Shown: positions 48,065 to 57,029 of the stretch, piece after piece
How positions within the stretch are numbered: the stretch's first letter is position 1
How the letters are laid out: every line of letters begins with the position of its first letter
Assembly (NCBI RefSeq): GCF_900104225.1
Contig: NZ_FNJK01000001.1
Location: forward strand, 496,001-560,000
Length of the DNA stretch: 64,000 bases
Direction: 5' to 3'
Source of the DNA: Streptococcus equinus
GTDB taxonomy: Bacteria; Bacillota; Bacilli; Lactobacillales; Streptococcaceae
The notes under the pieces: model-generated
Databases searched by the model: none
What the model saw: the letters and a program-made list of their open reading frames with translations, nothing else
What the model was told of the DNA's origin: nothing
Made by a program: the position numbers and the translations under genes

Positions 48065-49654
48065 ATGATTATCGACAATAAAAGCACAAATAAAATCAAA
48101 GCAATACGTTTATTAGATAAAAGCCGTCGCAGTTTTCTTCGGGGAATTTTTAGTCGAACGACTGTCATTTCTATTCTCCTAATTTTACAACTGTTGTTTA
48201 TTATTGCATCATTTGTATGGTTAGATCAATATCGCATTTGGGTTGCCATTATTGAGCGTGCTCTTGCAATTGCTGCTGTACTATACTTGGTTAATAGCGA
48301 GATGGATGCTTTATCTCGTGTCACTTGGTTAATTTTGGTTATGATTGCCCCTTTGTTAGGGTCGTTGTTTCTTATTTATACCAAACTTGACTGGGGATAT
48401 CGTGGTCTCAAGCTTCGCATGAATCATTTGGTTGATGCTAGCAGTCAGTATTTGCAAGATAATCTTGAAACTTTGCGAGTTTTAAAAAGCAATACCTCAA
48501 CAACTTATCATTTGGTTCAATATTTTGACCGTAGCCGAGGAGATTTTCCAGCCTATCAAAATACAGAAGTAACCTATTTCCCAACGGGAGAAGCGTTTTT
48601 CGATGAACTTAAAAAACAACTACTTAAGGCTGAAGAATATATTTTCATGGAATTTTTCATCATCGCAGAAGGGGTCATGTGGGGTGAAATTCTTCGAATT
48701 TTAGAGCAAAAAGTCAGAGAAGGGGTTGAAGTTCGTGTTCTCTACGACGGTATGATTGAATTTTCAACCTTATCATTTGACTATACACAACGCTTGGAAA
48801 AAATCGGTATTAAGGCCAAAGCCTTTTCACCGATTTCACCATTTATCTCAACTTATTACAATTATCGTGACCACCGAAAAATTATTGTTATCGATGGTAA
48901 AGTTGGTTTCACAGGTGGTGTGAATTTAGCTGATGAATACATTAATAAAATCAATCGTTTTGGTCACTGGAAAGATACGGCACTGATGATTGAAGGTGAA
49001 GCAGTTGATAGCTTCTTGGTTCTTTTCCTTCAAATGTGGTCAATTACTGAGCGCCAGATGGTGGTTAAGCCTTATCTTGCAAAACATGATAAAAAACGCA
49101 AGGCAAACGGCTACGTCATCCCTTATGGCGATTCGCCGCTTGATACGGATAAAATTGGTGAGAATGTCTACATCGATATTCTTAACCACGCCAGAGAATA
49201 TGTCTATATCATGACACCTTATTTGATATTAGACAGTGAAATGGAACACGCTCTTTGTTTTGCGGCTGAACGTGGTGTAGATGTCAGAATCATCATGCCA
49301 GGTATTCCAGATAAAAAAGTTCCTTATATGCTAGCTAAAACATACTTTAACAAACTTATGCGCTCTGGCGTTAAAATTTATCTCTACACACCTGGTTTTG
49401 TTCACGCCAAAGTTTTTATCAGCGATGATAGCAAAGCAGTAGTCGGTACGATTAATCTCGATTACCGTAGTTTATACCATCATTTTGAATGTGCTACTTA
49501 CATGTACAAAGTCGATGCTATCCGTGATATTTACGACGATTGCATTCAAACCATGCGAAAAAGTAAGCGCGTAACACAAGAAATGCTCGACAACCGACCA
49601 GCTCACGAAAAACTTATCGGATTACTTGTCAAAACCATCGCACCGTTGATGTAG
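48065..49654 (+). CDS. cls: Cardiolipin synthase
   Basis: Condenses two phosphatidylglycerol molecules to cardiolipin and glycerol at the membrane. The 529-residue phospholipase D-family protein has two or three N-terminal hydrophobic segments (about 30-120) and two HKD motifs: YRDHRKIIVIDGKVGFTGG and FVHAKVFISDDSKAVVGTIN. The ATG at 48065 has GGGAGG only 2 bases upstream, an unusually tight spacing. No other start is better. Single-gene unit. Confidence 0.94.
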   Translation: MIIDNKSTNKIKAIRLLDKSRRSFLRGIFSRTTVISILLILQLLFIIASFVWLDQYRIWVAIIERALAIAAVLYLVNSEMDALSRVTWLILVMIAPLLGSLFLIYTKLDWGYRGLKLRMNHLVDASSQYLQDNLETLRVLKSNTSTTYHLVQYFDRSRGDFPAYQNTEVTYFPTGEAFFDELKKQLLKAEEYIFMEFFIIAEGVMWGEILRILEQKVREGVEVRVLYDGMIEFSTLSFDYTQRLEKIGIKAKAFSPISPFISTYYNYRDHRKIIVIDGKVGFTGGVNLADEYINKINRFGHWKDTALMIEGEAVDSFLVLFLQMWSITERQMVVKPYLAKHDKKRKANGYVIPYGDSPLDTDKIGENVYIDILNHAREYVYIMTPYLILDSEMEHALCFAAERGVDVRIIMPGIPDKKVPYMLAKTYFNKLMRSGVKIYLYTPGFVHAKVFISDDSKAVVGTINLDYRSLYHHFECATYMYKVDAIRDIYDDCIQTMRKSKRVTQEMLDNRPAHEKLIGLLVKTIAPLM

Positions 49655-49664
49655 GAGTAACTCT

Positions 49665-49692
49665 TTGCAAATCCTACTATCTATGGTATAAT
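49665..49692 (+). promoter_or_regulatory. Promoter of the asd-upstream RNA
   Basis: TTGCAA (49665-49670), 16-bp spacer, TATAAT (49687-49692). It drives a non-coding transcript of about 170 bases. Confidence 0.7.
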
Positions 49693-49698
49693 CATTTA

Positions 49699-49866
49699 CA
49701 TGCGATGAGCCGAATTAACTCGATTTGAGAGTTTATTTGCGCAAGAGGAGGTCATTCTAGTTCAACTAGAAACGCAGGAGCGGACTTTGGCAATCTGTGT
49801 GAACCTTTTTGCCACATTCAGTTTTGAATGCCTCAATCCCTTACCATTTTGGTAGGGGATTTTTTT
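49699..49866 (+). ncRNA. Structured non-coding RNA upstream of asd (asd RNA motif candidate)
   Basis: A strong promoter and a strong terminator (ATCCCTTACC with GGTAGGGGAT, then T-run at 49836-49866) bracket about 170 bases with no reading frame. Internal hairpins include TCTAGT-TCA-ACTAGA and CATTC-AGTTTT-GAATG, and GCG/CGC pairing closes the 5' part. A conserved 'asd RNA motif' of this size is known upstream of asd in streptococci, and position and layout match. I assign it by context, not by alignment. asd has a separate TATAAT at 49928-49933, so the RNA may be an independent small RNA rather than a leader. Confidence 0.65.
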
Positions 49867-49997
49867 GTTTTCAAAATATTTTTAAAATTAAATAAAATTC
49901 AGTCTTTTCTTTTATTCTAAAAAATTGTATAATGTAGCTACTATAAATTTTTAGAAAATTGAGAATAGTATACTATTTTCCAGGAAGAGGTATTGAA

Positions 49998-51074
49998 ATG
50001 GGCTATACAGTCGCTGTCGTTGGTGCCACAGGTGCCGTTGGAACTCGCATGATTCAACAATTAGAACAATCAACACTCCCTATTGACAAAGTACGTCTTT
50101 TGTCATCTTCACGTTCTGCTGGGAAAGTTTTGAAGTATAAGGGACAAGATGTTACTGTTGAATTAACAACTGAAGATTCATTTGAAGGCGTTGATATTGC
50201 TCTTTTCTCTGCAGGTGGTTCTGTTTCTGCAAAATTCGCTCCATACGCTGTTAAAGCAGGAGCAGTTGTTGTCGATAACACATCTTATTTCCGTCAAAAT
50301 CCAGATGTGCCACTTGTCGTACCTGAAGTCAATGCACACGCCTTAGACGCACATAACGGTATTATTGCTTGTCCAAACTGTTCAACTATCCAAATGATGG
50401 TTGCTTTGGAACCAGTTCGTCAAAAATGGGGCTTAAGCCGTATCATCGTATCAACATACCAAGCCGTATCAGGTGCAGGTCAATCAGCTATTAACGAAAC
50501 ACTTCGCGAAATCAAAGAAGTTGTTAATGATGGCCTAGAACCTAAAGACGTTCATGCTGATATTTTGCCATGTGGTGGTGATAAGAAACATTTCCCAATC
50601 GCATTTAACGCTCTAGCACAAATTGATGTTTTCACTGATAATGACTACACTTACGAAGAAATGAAAATGACAAACGAAACTAAGAAAATCATGGAAGAGC
50701 CTGAACTTCCAGTTTCTGCAACATGTGTTCGTGTGCCAGTTCTCTTCTCACACTCAGAATCAGTTTACATCGAAACAAAAGAAGTAGCTCCAATTGAAGA
50801 AGTGAAAGCAGCTATTGCAGCTTTCCCAGGTGCAGTTCTTGAAGACGATGTAGCTAACCAAGTTTACCCACAAGCAGCTAATGCTGTCGGCAAACGTGAA
50901 ACATTCGTTGGACGTATCCGTAAAGATTTGGATGTTGAAAATGGTATTCATATGTGGGTTGTTTCAGACAACCTTCTTAAAGGTGCTGCTTGGAACTCAG
51001 TTCAAATCGCTGAAACCCTCCACGAACGTGGACTTGTACACCCAACAAAAGAGCTTAAATTCGAACTCAAATAA
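49998..51074 (+). CDS. asd: Aspartate-semialdehyde dehydrogenase
   Basis: Asd reduces aspartyl-phosphate to aspartate semialdehyde, the branch point to diaminopimelate/lysine, threonine and methionine. The 358-residue protein has the NADP site [18 protein letters not shown] and the catalytic Cys 128 in [12 protein letters not shown], plus [10 protein letters not shown]. The start at 49998 (MGYTVAVVG) has GGAAGAGG upstream; an upstream in-frame ATG at 49959 is less likely. dapA, the next pathway step, follows 88 bases later. Confidence 0.95.
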   Translation: MGYTVAVVGATGAVGTRMIQQLEQSTLPIDKVRLLSSSRSAGKVLKYKGQDVTVELTTEDSFEGVDIALFSAGGSVSAKFAPYAVKAGAVVVDNTSYFRQNPDVPLVVPEVNAHALDAHNGIIACPNCSTIQMMVALEPVRQKWGLSRIIVSTYQAVSGAGQSAINETLREIKEVVNDGLEPKDVHADILPCGGDKKHFPIAFNALAQIDVFTDNDYTYEEMKMTNETKKIMEEPELPVSATCVRVPVLFSHSESVYIETKEVAPIEEVKAAIAAFPGAVLEDDVANQVYPQAANAVGKRETFVGRIRKDLDVENGIHMWVVSDNLLKGAAWNSVQIAETLHERGLVHPTKELKFELK

Positions 51075-51077
51075 TAA

Positions 51078-51110
51078 CTCAAGCCAGTTTCTCTTAGAAA
51101 CTGGTCTTTG
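51078..51110 (+). terminator. Hairpin between asd and dapA
   Basis: CCAGTTT at 51084-51090 pairs with AAACTGG at 51098-51104, with CTCAA and TTGAG outside extending the dyad. The T-run is poor, so it may be a processing or partial-termination element. Confidence 0.45.
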
Positions 51111-51162
51111 AGCATATTTAATCAATTAGGTTTTACATTCTTAGACAAAGAGGGAGATTATT

Positions 51163-52098
51163 ATGTCTATTGAAGATTTAAGAGATGTCAAAATCATCAC
51201 CGCGATGATTACCCCATTTAACGCAGATGGCTCAATTAATTTTGATGCACTGCCAAAACTTGTTGAACACTTACTAGCACACCATACAGATGCGCTCTTG
51301 TTGGCAGGGACAACTGCTGAAAGTCCAACATTGACACACGATGAAGAATTGGAACTTTTTGCAGCTGTTCAAAAAATCGTTAAAGGTCGTGTGCCTTTGA
51401 TTGCAGGCGTTGGTACTAATGATACACGTGACTCAATCGAGTTTGCGCGTGAGGTAGCTGCCTTTGGTGGTTTTGCTGCGGGGCTTGCTATCGTTCCTTA
51501 TTACAACAAACCATCTCAAGAAGGTATGTATCAACACTTCAAAGCCATTGCGGATGCCAGTGACCTTCCAATTATCATTTACAACATTCCAGGTCGTGTC
51601 GTTGTCGAAATGACTCCAGAAACAATGCTACGTTTAGCAGAACATCCAAATATTATCGGTGTTAAAGAATGCACAAGTCTTGCTAACATGGCATATCTTA
51701 TTGAACACAAACCAGATAATTTCTTAATCTTTACTGGTGAAGACGGAGATGCTTTTCATGCTATGAACCTTGGTGCTGATGGGGTTATCTCAGTTGCTTC
51801 TCACGTTAACGGTGATGAAATGCATGAAATGTTGACAGCTATTGAAAATAGCGATATTAAAAAAGCAGCTGCTATTCAACGTCAGTTCATTCCGAAAGTT
51901 AATGCCTTGTTCTCATACCCAAGTCCAGCACCTGTTAAAGCTGTCTTGAATTATCTTGGCTTTGAAACAGGTCCTCTACGTCTTCCTTTGGTATGTTGCC
52001 CACCAGAAGACGCTAAACGTATTATCAATGTTGTTATTGATGGCGATGTGGAAGCTACTAAAGAAACCGTTACAGGTGTTTTACGCCCTGATTATTAA
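51163..52098 (+). CDS. dapA: 4-hydroxy-tetrahydrodipicolinate synthase
   Basis: DapA condenses pyruvate with aspartate semialdehyde, the first committed step to diaminopimelate and lysine. The 311-residue TIM-barrel protein has the Schiff-base Lys 168 (IIGVKECTS), Tyr 140 (IIIYNIPGR) and the [10 protein letters not shown] motif. The start follows AGGGAG. It is next to asd, which makes its substrate; co-transcription is likely in part. Confidence 0.95.
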   Translation: MSIEDLRDVKIITAMITPFNADGSINFDALPKLVEHLLAHHTDALLLAGTTAESPTLTHDEELELFAAVQKIVKGRVPLIAGVGTNDTRDSIEFAREVAAFGGFAAGLAIVPYYNKPSQEGMYQHFKAIADASDLPIIIYNIPGRVVVEMTPETMLRLAEHPNIIGVKECTSLANMAYLIEHKPDNFLIFTGEDGDAFHAMNLGADGVISVASHVNGDEMHEMLTAIENSDIKKAAAIQRQFIPKVNALFSYPSPAPVKAVLNYLGFETGPLRLPLVCCPPEDAKRIINVVIDGDVEATKETVTGVLRPDY

Positions 52099-52119
52099 TT
52101 GACTATTTGAAACAACTAT

Positions 52120-52150
52120 AAAACTCTAGAGATGGTCTCTGGAGTTTTAT
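52120..52150. terminator. Bidirectional terminator between dapA and the MocR gene
   Basis: AAAACTC...AGAGA and TCTCT...GAGTTTT form an interrupted stem with A-runs and T-runs on the two sides. Confidence 0.75.
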
Positions 52151-53421
52151 TTTGTATGTTGCTTAGCTATTAGCGCTAATGTTTCCTGAAGATGTTTGTC
52201 ATTAGGAAGTTTAATAAATTGCTTCTCGGCTGAAGAAAGATAATTAGTCTCTAAATAATTGATTTTATTGGTAAATTTGAGATCTCCTAGATGGTGATTT
52301 GGTGGAAGTTCAAGCACCAAACCTTGAAGAGAAGTACTAAAATGCTCAATAGCCGGAAATTGCGCTAGCATGGCTTCAGCTTTGTAGTTTTGCTTGTGAA
52401 AAACTTGTTTAAGATAGTTGAGATTTTTCTCAAACAGACCACTATCTAGATAAAGCGAAAGTGCCTTTTGCATAATAAGATTAGTATCATAATCAATCAT
52501 CTTTTTGTGATCAAGAAAAGCTTGTGTTAAGGCAGATGGCAAAATAATGCTACCTAAGCGCAAAGCTGGGAAAATCGTCATTGAAAACGATTTTAGGTAA
52601 ATGACATGACCCGAAGTATCATAATAATGAAGTGGTAGATCCGTTGATTTTGCAAAATCTCCCATATAATCATCTTCTATAATATAAACATCGTATCGCT
52701 TAGCTAGTTCAACAATTTTCTGTTTCTCACTGGTTGAATAAGACAAGCCAAGCGGATTAGAAAAACGTGAAATAGTGTAGAAGAACTTGATATTGCCTGT
52801 TTTAAACAAGTTTTCCAACTTCGTTAGATTTATTCCGTCAAAATCACGCTCAATTGTGCGATAAGGCAAATTAAGCGACCGGACCAAATCAATCATACGA
52901 TGATATGTCGGTTGTTCCAAGAGAATGGTTTCCTTGTGATTTGGAAAGTGTACTTGAGAAAGGATATACAGAGCCTGTTGTGTTCCAGATGTTACTAAAA
53001 TATTTTCTTTTTTAGCGTAAATAGCACTTTTTTCAAGGTAAATCTGCAAAGAATGAATCAATTCTTGCAACCCTTCTTGTTGGTAGTAGTAGTTGAAGAG
53101 ATAATTTTCACGATTGACAAGCGTTTCTGTTAAACAAGTTGTAAAATCCTCGTAAGCCATATTATTGTAGTCAGATAAGCTAAGATTTAAGGGGGATTCT
53201 TTCTGATTTTTTCCTTCAAGAACGTAATACCCACTCTTTTCAACAGCATAAATATAATTTTTGAATTTTAATTCTAACAAAGCACGTTGAACCGTATCTT
53301 TACTACAATGATAGCTTTGGCTCAAACGACGAATCGATGGAATACGATCTCCTTTTTGCAATTGGCCGCTTTCAATTTGACTGATAATCGATGTGATAAT
53401 GTCTTGGTATTTACTTGTCAT
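52147..53421 (-). CDS. pdxR: MocR/PdxR-type regulator with Met at the PLP-lysine position
   Basis: A 424-residue GntR-type regulator: an N-terminal winged helix (about 1-70: IISQIESGQLQKGDRIPSIRRLSQSYHCSKDTVQRALLELKFKNYIYAVEKSGYYV) fused to an aminotransferase-fold domain. In MocR/PdxR proteins the latter binds pyridoxal phosphate through a Lys in SFSK. Here the motif reads YLKSFSMTIFPALRLG with Met 281 in that place, checked at nucleotide level (ATG). Asp 250 in IIEDDYMG and Arg 288 are kept. It is divergent from a pyridoxal kinase gene and an ECF transporter gene, so control of B6 salvage is likely. Symbol by context. Confidence 0.8.
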   Translation of the reverse strand: MTSKYQDIITSIISQIESGQLQKGDRIPSIRRLSQSYHCSKDTVQRALLELKFKNYIYAVEKSGYYVLEGKNQKESPLNLSLSDYNNMAYEDFTTCLTETLVNRENYLFNYYYQQEGLQELIHSLQIYLEKSAIYAKKENILVTSGTQQALYILSQVHFPNHKETILLEQPTYHRMIDLVRSLNLPYRTIERDFDGINLTKLENLFKTGNIKFFYTISRFSNPLGLSYSTSEKQKIVELAKRYDVYIIEDDYMGDFAKSTDLPLHYYDTSGHVIYLKSFSMTIFPALRLGSIILPSALTQAFLDHKKMIDYDTNLIMQKALSLYLDSGLFEKNLNYLKQVFHKQNYKAEAMLAQFPAIEHFSTSLQGLVLELPPNHHLGDLKFTNKINYLETNYLSSAEKQFIKLPNDKHLQETLALIAKQHTK

Positions 53422-53558
53422 AATCTGTCCCCATACAGTTCTTTATGATACCTATTGTATAATAAATTGAATTTTCTTACAATATTTCTAAACTCTTAAT
53501 TTAAACCCTTTTCTTCTTGATAAATTGGGTTTTAAACAAGATTAGAAAGTTGTTTATT
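53422..53558 (+). promoter_or_regulatory. Divergent pdxR-pdxK regulatory region
   Basis: A TATAAT at 53458-53463 could serve pdxK (leader about 90 bases), and TATCAT on the minus strand (53450-53445) could serve pdxR. The dyad AAACCC...GGGTTT (about 53504-53533) lies in the pdxK leader. Either could include a PdxR site; not assigned. Confidence 0.35.
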
Positions 53559-54419
53559 ATGAATCATCTAACACAATCCGTGATTGTTGCTAATGACATT
53601 GTTGGGGTTGGGAAAGTCGCCTTATCAAGTGCTTTACCTGTTTTATCAGCTTGCCAAATTGAAGTTATGCCGATACCGACTGTTCTTTTGTCATCACACA
53701 CGGGTGGTTTTGACAACATTAGCATCATAGATTTAACTCAGGCTAGCGAGGGCTTTATCAAACAGTGGGAGATGCTTGATTTTCCTTGTCATGGAGTGAT
53801 TACAGGCTATTTTAAAACTCAAAAGCAATTGCACTTGCTATCTGAATTTGCTGCTGAAAATCATCTTCCACGTTTTGTAGACCCTATCATGGCTGATAAC
53901 GGGCGCTTGTATGCTGGTTATCAGGAAGATTTTGTCTTAGCCATGCGTGATTTTTGTAGAAATGCCGATGTGATCACGCCAAATATCACTGAAGCTTGTC
54001 TCTTAGCTGATTGTCCTTATCTTGGTGAGTCTTACAGCAAAGCAGATATTGAGCAGCTGTTTCGAGCACTAGTACCCCTTCATAATAAACACATTATTTT
54101 AACAGGGGTTTCTTTTGAAAATGACAAAATTGGTTTAGCTCATTTTGATTGTAATAGTGGGCGTATCTCTTATCATTTTTCAAAAAAATATCCTTATCAT
54201 TTCTTCGGAACTGGTGACTTGTTAACGGCAGTTCTTGGTGCTGGCTATTTTCATGGATTAGCTTTAGATGATGTCACCAGCCTTGCCTTAGCTTTTATTG
54301 ACAAATCTTTGCAAAGAACTTTGGCATTGAAACGCAATTTACGCTTTGGACTATCTTTTGAGCCTTTTTTAACTGATTTAGCCCTACAAATGAAACAATT
54401 AATAGAGGAAAAAGCATGA
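53559..54419 (+). CDS. pdxK: Pyridoxal/pyridoxine kinase
   Basis: Phosphorylates B6 vitamers to make PLP. A 286-residue ribokinase-like protein with IVANDIVGVGKVALSSALPVL, HTGGF (substrate site), GYFKTQKQL, VDPIMADNGRLY, ADVITPNITEACLL and the C-terminal GTGDLLTAVLGAG containing the catalytic Asp. The start at 53559 has a weak ribosome site; an in-frame ATG at 53517 is upstream in the AT-rich leader. Its stop overlaps the next ATG (ATGA). Divergent from the MocR regulator. Confidence 0.9.
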   Translation: MNHLTQSVIVANDIVGVGKVALSSALPVLSACQIEVMPIPTVLLSSHTGGFDNISIIDLTQASEGFIKQWEMLDFPCHGVITGYFKTQKQLHLLSEFAAENHLPRFVDPIMADNGRLYAGYQEDFVLAMRDFCRNADVITPNITEACLLADCPYLGESYSKADIEQLFRALVPLHNKHIILTGVSFENDKIGLAHFDCNSGRISYHFSKKYPYHFFGTGDLLTAVLGAGYFHGLALDDVTSLALAFIDKSLQRTLALKRNLRFGLSFEPFLTDLALQMKQLIEEKA

Positions 54420-54973
54420 AAAATCTTACCACACGTCAACTTGTTGAACTTAGTTTTTATTCAGCCTTAATTTTTATTAGTGTACAATTTTTACGTATCC
54501 CATTAGGCGCTCAATTTGTCCATTTTGGCAATGCTTTAGTAGTTGTGGCTGTTTTATTGTTTGGCTCAAAAATCGGCGCTCTAGTCGCCTCTATCGGCCT
54601 AGGATTGTTTGATGTGCTTAATGGTTACGCAGCAGAAGTCTGGATTACCATTTTAGAATCCTTAATTGTTTGTTTAGTTCTTCATTTTGTTTTTGAAAAA
54701 CTGTTGCATTCTGATACTAAAACACGCAATGTGATCATTGTTGGGGTCGTAGCTGCCATTACAAAAATCATTAGTAACCTTGTTAAATATACTTTGATTA
54801 ATAGTCTTGTGGGTGGTCTTCATTTGCAAGTAGCCTTTTTGACAGCTTTGGTTAAAATCGGTGGGACATTTGGTTCAGCGCTTGTCACAATTATTTCTGT
54901 GCCAATTTTATACCCAATCTTAAAACAATTCTTCATTCCAGAAAAAAGCCACGCTAAAGCTATCTCTGATTAA
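54416..54973 (+). CDS. ECF transporter S component, probable B6 vitamer transporter
   Basis: A 185-residue membrane protein with about six hydrophobic segments and the typical S-component opening LVELSFYSALIFISVQFLRIPLGAQFVHFGNALVVVAVLLFGSKIGALVASIGLGLFD. It is translationally coupled to pdxK by a 4-base overlap. Streptococcal loci of this arrangement (pdxR, pdxK, S component) are predicted to import pyridoxine-type vitamers (named pdxU2 in comparative genomics). The ligand is inferred from context only. A strong terminator follows. Confidence 0.8.
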   Translation: MKNLTTRQLVELSFYSALIFISVQFLRIPLGAQFVHFGNALVVVAVLLFGSKIGALVASIGLGLFDVLNGYAAEVWITILESLIVCLVLHFVFEKLLHSDTKTRNVIIVGVVAAITKIISNLVKYTLINSLVGGLHLQVAFLTALVKIGGTFGSALVTIISVPILYPILKQFFIPEKSHAKAISD

Positions 54974-54978
54974 ATCAC

Positions 54979-55002
54979 AAAAGCCTTTTAAAAAGGCTTT
55001 TT
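54979..55002 (+). terminator. Terminator after the B6 salvage operon
   Basis: AAAAGCC and GGCTTTTT flank TTTTAAAAA in a compact hairpin. Confidence 0.85.
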
Positions 55003-55032
55003 AGTTTGCGTTTTCAACAGCTAAAGTCATTG

Positions 55033-55056
55033 CTTTAGCGCTTAAAGTCATGCTAT
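55033..55056 (+). promoter_or_regulatory. Promoter of the ABC-F gene
   Basis: TTGCTT, about 18-bp spacer, TATAAT at about 55051-55056. The region contains a hairpin GCTAAAG-TCATT-GCTTTAGC that overlaps the -35. Confidence 0.55.
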
Positions 55057-55131
55057 AATTGAAAAGATTATTATAAATAAGCTGTTTGCGCAGCTATTTT
55101 CAAAAAGAAAATAAACGAAAGAATATAAGAG

Positions 55132-56670
55132 ATGAGTATTTTAGAAGTTAAACATTTAAGCCATGGCTTTGGTGAGCGTACGATTTTTGAGGATGTGTCT
55201 TTCCGTCTGTTGAAAGGAGAGCATATTGGTCTTGTCGGGGCAAACGGTGAAGGAAAATCAACTTTCATGAGTATCGTAACTGGACATTTACAACCTGATG
55301 AAGGAAAAGTTGAGTGGTCAAAATACGTCACTGCAGGTTACTTGGACCAACATACTGTACTTGAAGCAGGGATGACAGTACGTGATGTCTTACGTACAGC
55401 TTTTGACGAGCTTTTCAAAACAGAAGAACGTATAAATGAGATTTACATGTCTATGGCTGATGAAGGCGCTGATATGGATGCCCTTATGGAAGAAGTAGGA
55501 GAATTGCAAAATCGTCTAGAATCACGTGATTTTTATACTTTGGATGCTAAAATCGATGAAGTCGCCCGCGCTCTTGGTGTCATGGACTTTGGAATGGAAT
55601 CTGATGTAACAGAACTATCTGGTGGTCAACGTACCAAAGTGCTTTTAGCAAAACTCTTGCTTGAAAAACCAGATATTTTGCTTCTTGATGAACCAACTAA
55701 CTATCTTGACGCTGAACACATCGAATGGTTGAAACGTTACCTTCAAAACTATGAAAATGCCTTTGTTTTGATTTCACATGACATTCCATTCCTAAATGAT
55801 GTCATTAATATTGTTTATCACGTGGAAAATCATGATTTGGTTCGTTACACTGGTGACTATGATAACTTCCAAGCCGTTTATGCTATGAAAAAAGCACAGC
55901 TTGAAGCTGCTTACGAACGTCAACAAAAAGAAATTGCTGACTTGCAAGACTTTGTTAATCGTAACAAAGCGCGTGTTGCCACACGTAATATGGCTATGTC
56001 ACGTCAGAAAAAATTGGATAAGATGGATCGTATTGAATTACAGGCTGAAAAACCAAAACCATCATTCGAATTTAAAGAGTCACGTACACCAAGTCGCTTT
56101 ATTTTCCAAACACAAGATTTGGAAATTGGTTATGATCGTCCATTGACAAAACCACTTAACCTAACTTTTGAACGTAATCAGAAAGTTGCCATCATTGGTG
56201 CCAACGGTATTGGTAAAACAACACTTCTTAAGAGTTTGTTAGGAATTATTCCGCCGATCTCAGGAAGTGTTGAACGTGGTGATTACATTGAACTTGGTTA
56301 CTTTGAACAAGAAGTTGCTGCTGGTAATCGTCAAACACCGCTTGAAGCTGTCTGGGATGCCTTTCCTGCATTGAACCAAGCAGAAGTTCGTGCTGCACTT
56401 GCTCGCTGTGGTTTAACTTCAAAACACATTGAAAGTCAAATTCAAGTACTTTCTGGTGGGGAACAAGCTAAAGTTCGTTTTTGTCTATTGATGAACCGTG
56501 AAAACAACGTCCTTGTCCTTGACGAACCAACTAACCACTTAGACGTTGATGCCAAAGAAGAACTCAAACGCGCCTTGAAAGCCTACAAAGGAAGTATTCT
56601 TATGGTTTGTCACGAACCAGATTTCTACGAAGGCTGGACTGAAGTCTGGGATTTCAATGATCTTATGTAA
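55132..56670 (+). CDS. ABC-F family ATPase (YbiT/EttA-like)
   Basis: A 512-residue soluble protein with two ATPase domains and no membrane segment, the ABC-F type that acts on the ribosome E-site. Domain 1 has GANGEGKST, LSGGQRTK and ILLLDEPTNYLD; domain 2 has GANGIGKTT, LSGGEQAK and VLVLDEPTNHLD. The charged inter-domain linker (about 250-310: ERQQKEIADLQDFVNRNKARVATRNMAMSRQKKLDKMD) is the P-site tRNA interaction motif. The size fits the YbiT-like housekeeping subfamily rather than antibiotic-resistance proteins, but that is not certain. No canonical ribosome site is near the ATG (only GAAAGAATATAAGAG). Confidence 0.88.
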   Translation: MSILEVKHLSHGFGERTIFEDVSFRLLKGEHIGLVGANGEGKSTFMSIVTGHLQPDEGKVEWSKYVTAGYLDQHTVLEAGMTVRDVLRTAFDELFKTEERINEIYMSMADEGADMDALMEEVGELQNRLESRDFYTLDAKIDEVARALGVMDFGMESDVTELSGGQRTKVLLAKLLLEKPDILLLDEPTNYLDAEHIEWLKRYLQNYENAFVLISHDIPFLNDVINIVYHVENHDLVRYTGDYDNFQAVYAMKKAQLEAAYERQQKEIADLQDFVNRNKARVATRNMAMSRQKKLDKMDRIELQAEKPKPSFEFKESRTPSRFIFQTQDLEIGYDRPLTKPLNLTFERNQKVAIIGANGIGKTTLLKSLLGIIPPISGSVERGDYIELGYFEQEVAAGNRQTPLEAVWDAFPALNQAEVRAALARCGLTSKHIESQIQVLSGGEQAKVRFCLLMNRENNVLVLDEPTNHLDVDAKEELKRALKAYKGSILMVCHEPDFYEGWTEVWDFNDLM

Positions 56671-56675
56671 AATAA

Positions 56676-56702
56676 AAAAGAGACTTAACAGGTCTCTTTT
56701 TT
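56676..56702 (+). terminator. Terminator after the ABC-F gene
   Basis: AAAAGAGAC at 56676-56684 pairs with GTCTCTTTT at 56692-56700. Confidence 0.85.
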
Positions 56703-56747
56703 ATAGCCAAAGTAATGCTATTAATTGAAAACTAACCAATTACGACG

Positions 56748-56781
56748 AAAAAACGACTGTTTACGACATGGTCGTTTTTTT
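56748..56781. terminator. Second, gene-less terminator-like hairpin
   Basis: AAAAAACGAC pairs with GTCGTTTTTT around a 13-base loop. It stands 46 bases after the ABC-F terminator with no gene between them. Confidence 0.7.
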
Positions 56782-56792
56782 AATGATTAATC

Positions 56793-56801
56793 TGGTAAAA
56801 T
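56793..56801 (+). promoter_or_regulatory. Extended -10 promoter of the small-gene locus
   Basis: TGGTAAAAT matches TGnTAnAAT-type extended -10. It lies 33 bases before the first small gene and directly after the second hairpin. Confidence 0.5.
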
Positions 56802-56834
56802 AGAGGATAGAAGTATTACTTTGGGGTAAATTAG

Positions 56835-56993
56835 ATGCAACAATTGATAACAATAGTTAGTTATTTAAGTTTTTTAAGCATTTGTCTAGCTATCACGCGA
56901 TTAATGAAGTGGCCTAGAAAACTTAAATCTAATATTCAAAAGTCTCTAAGTATCATCGTCCTAGTGAAACTGATAGTCACTGTAATCTTTTAA
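56835..56993 (+). CDS. Small membrane protein, unknown (52 residues)
   Basis: ATG at 56835 follows TTGGGG and a possible extended -10 promoter. The 52-residue product has an N-terminal hydrophobic helix (about 3-21: QLITIVSYLSFLSICLAIT), a basic loop (RLMKWPRKLKSNIQKS) and a second hydrophobic helix (SIIVLVKLIVTVIF), giving a two-TM hairpin. No family is recognised. Two more short genes follow on the same strand within 40 bases and less, so it heads a probable three-gene unit. Confidence 0.5.
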   Translation: MQQLITIVSYLSFLSICLAITRLMKWPRKLKSNIQKSLSIIVLVKLIVTVIF

Positions 56994-57029
56994 CAAATCA
57001 TAAAAAGGGAAATAAAAAAGGAGAAAAAA

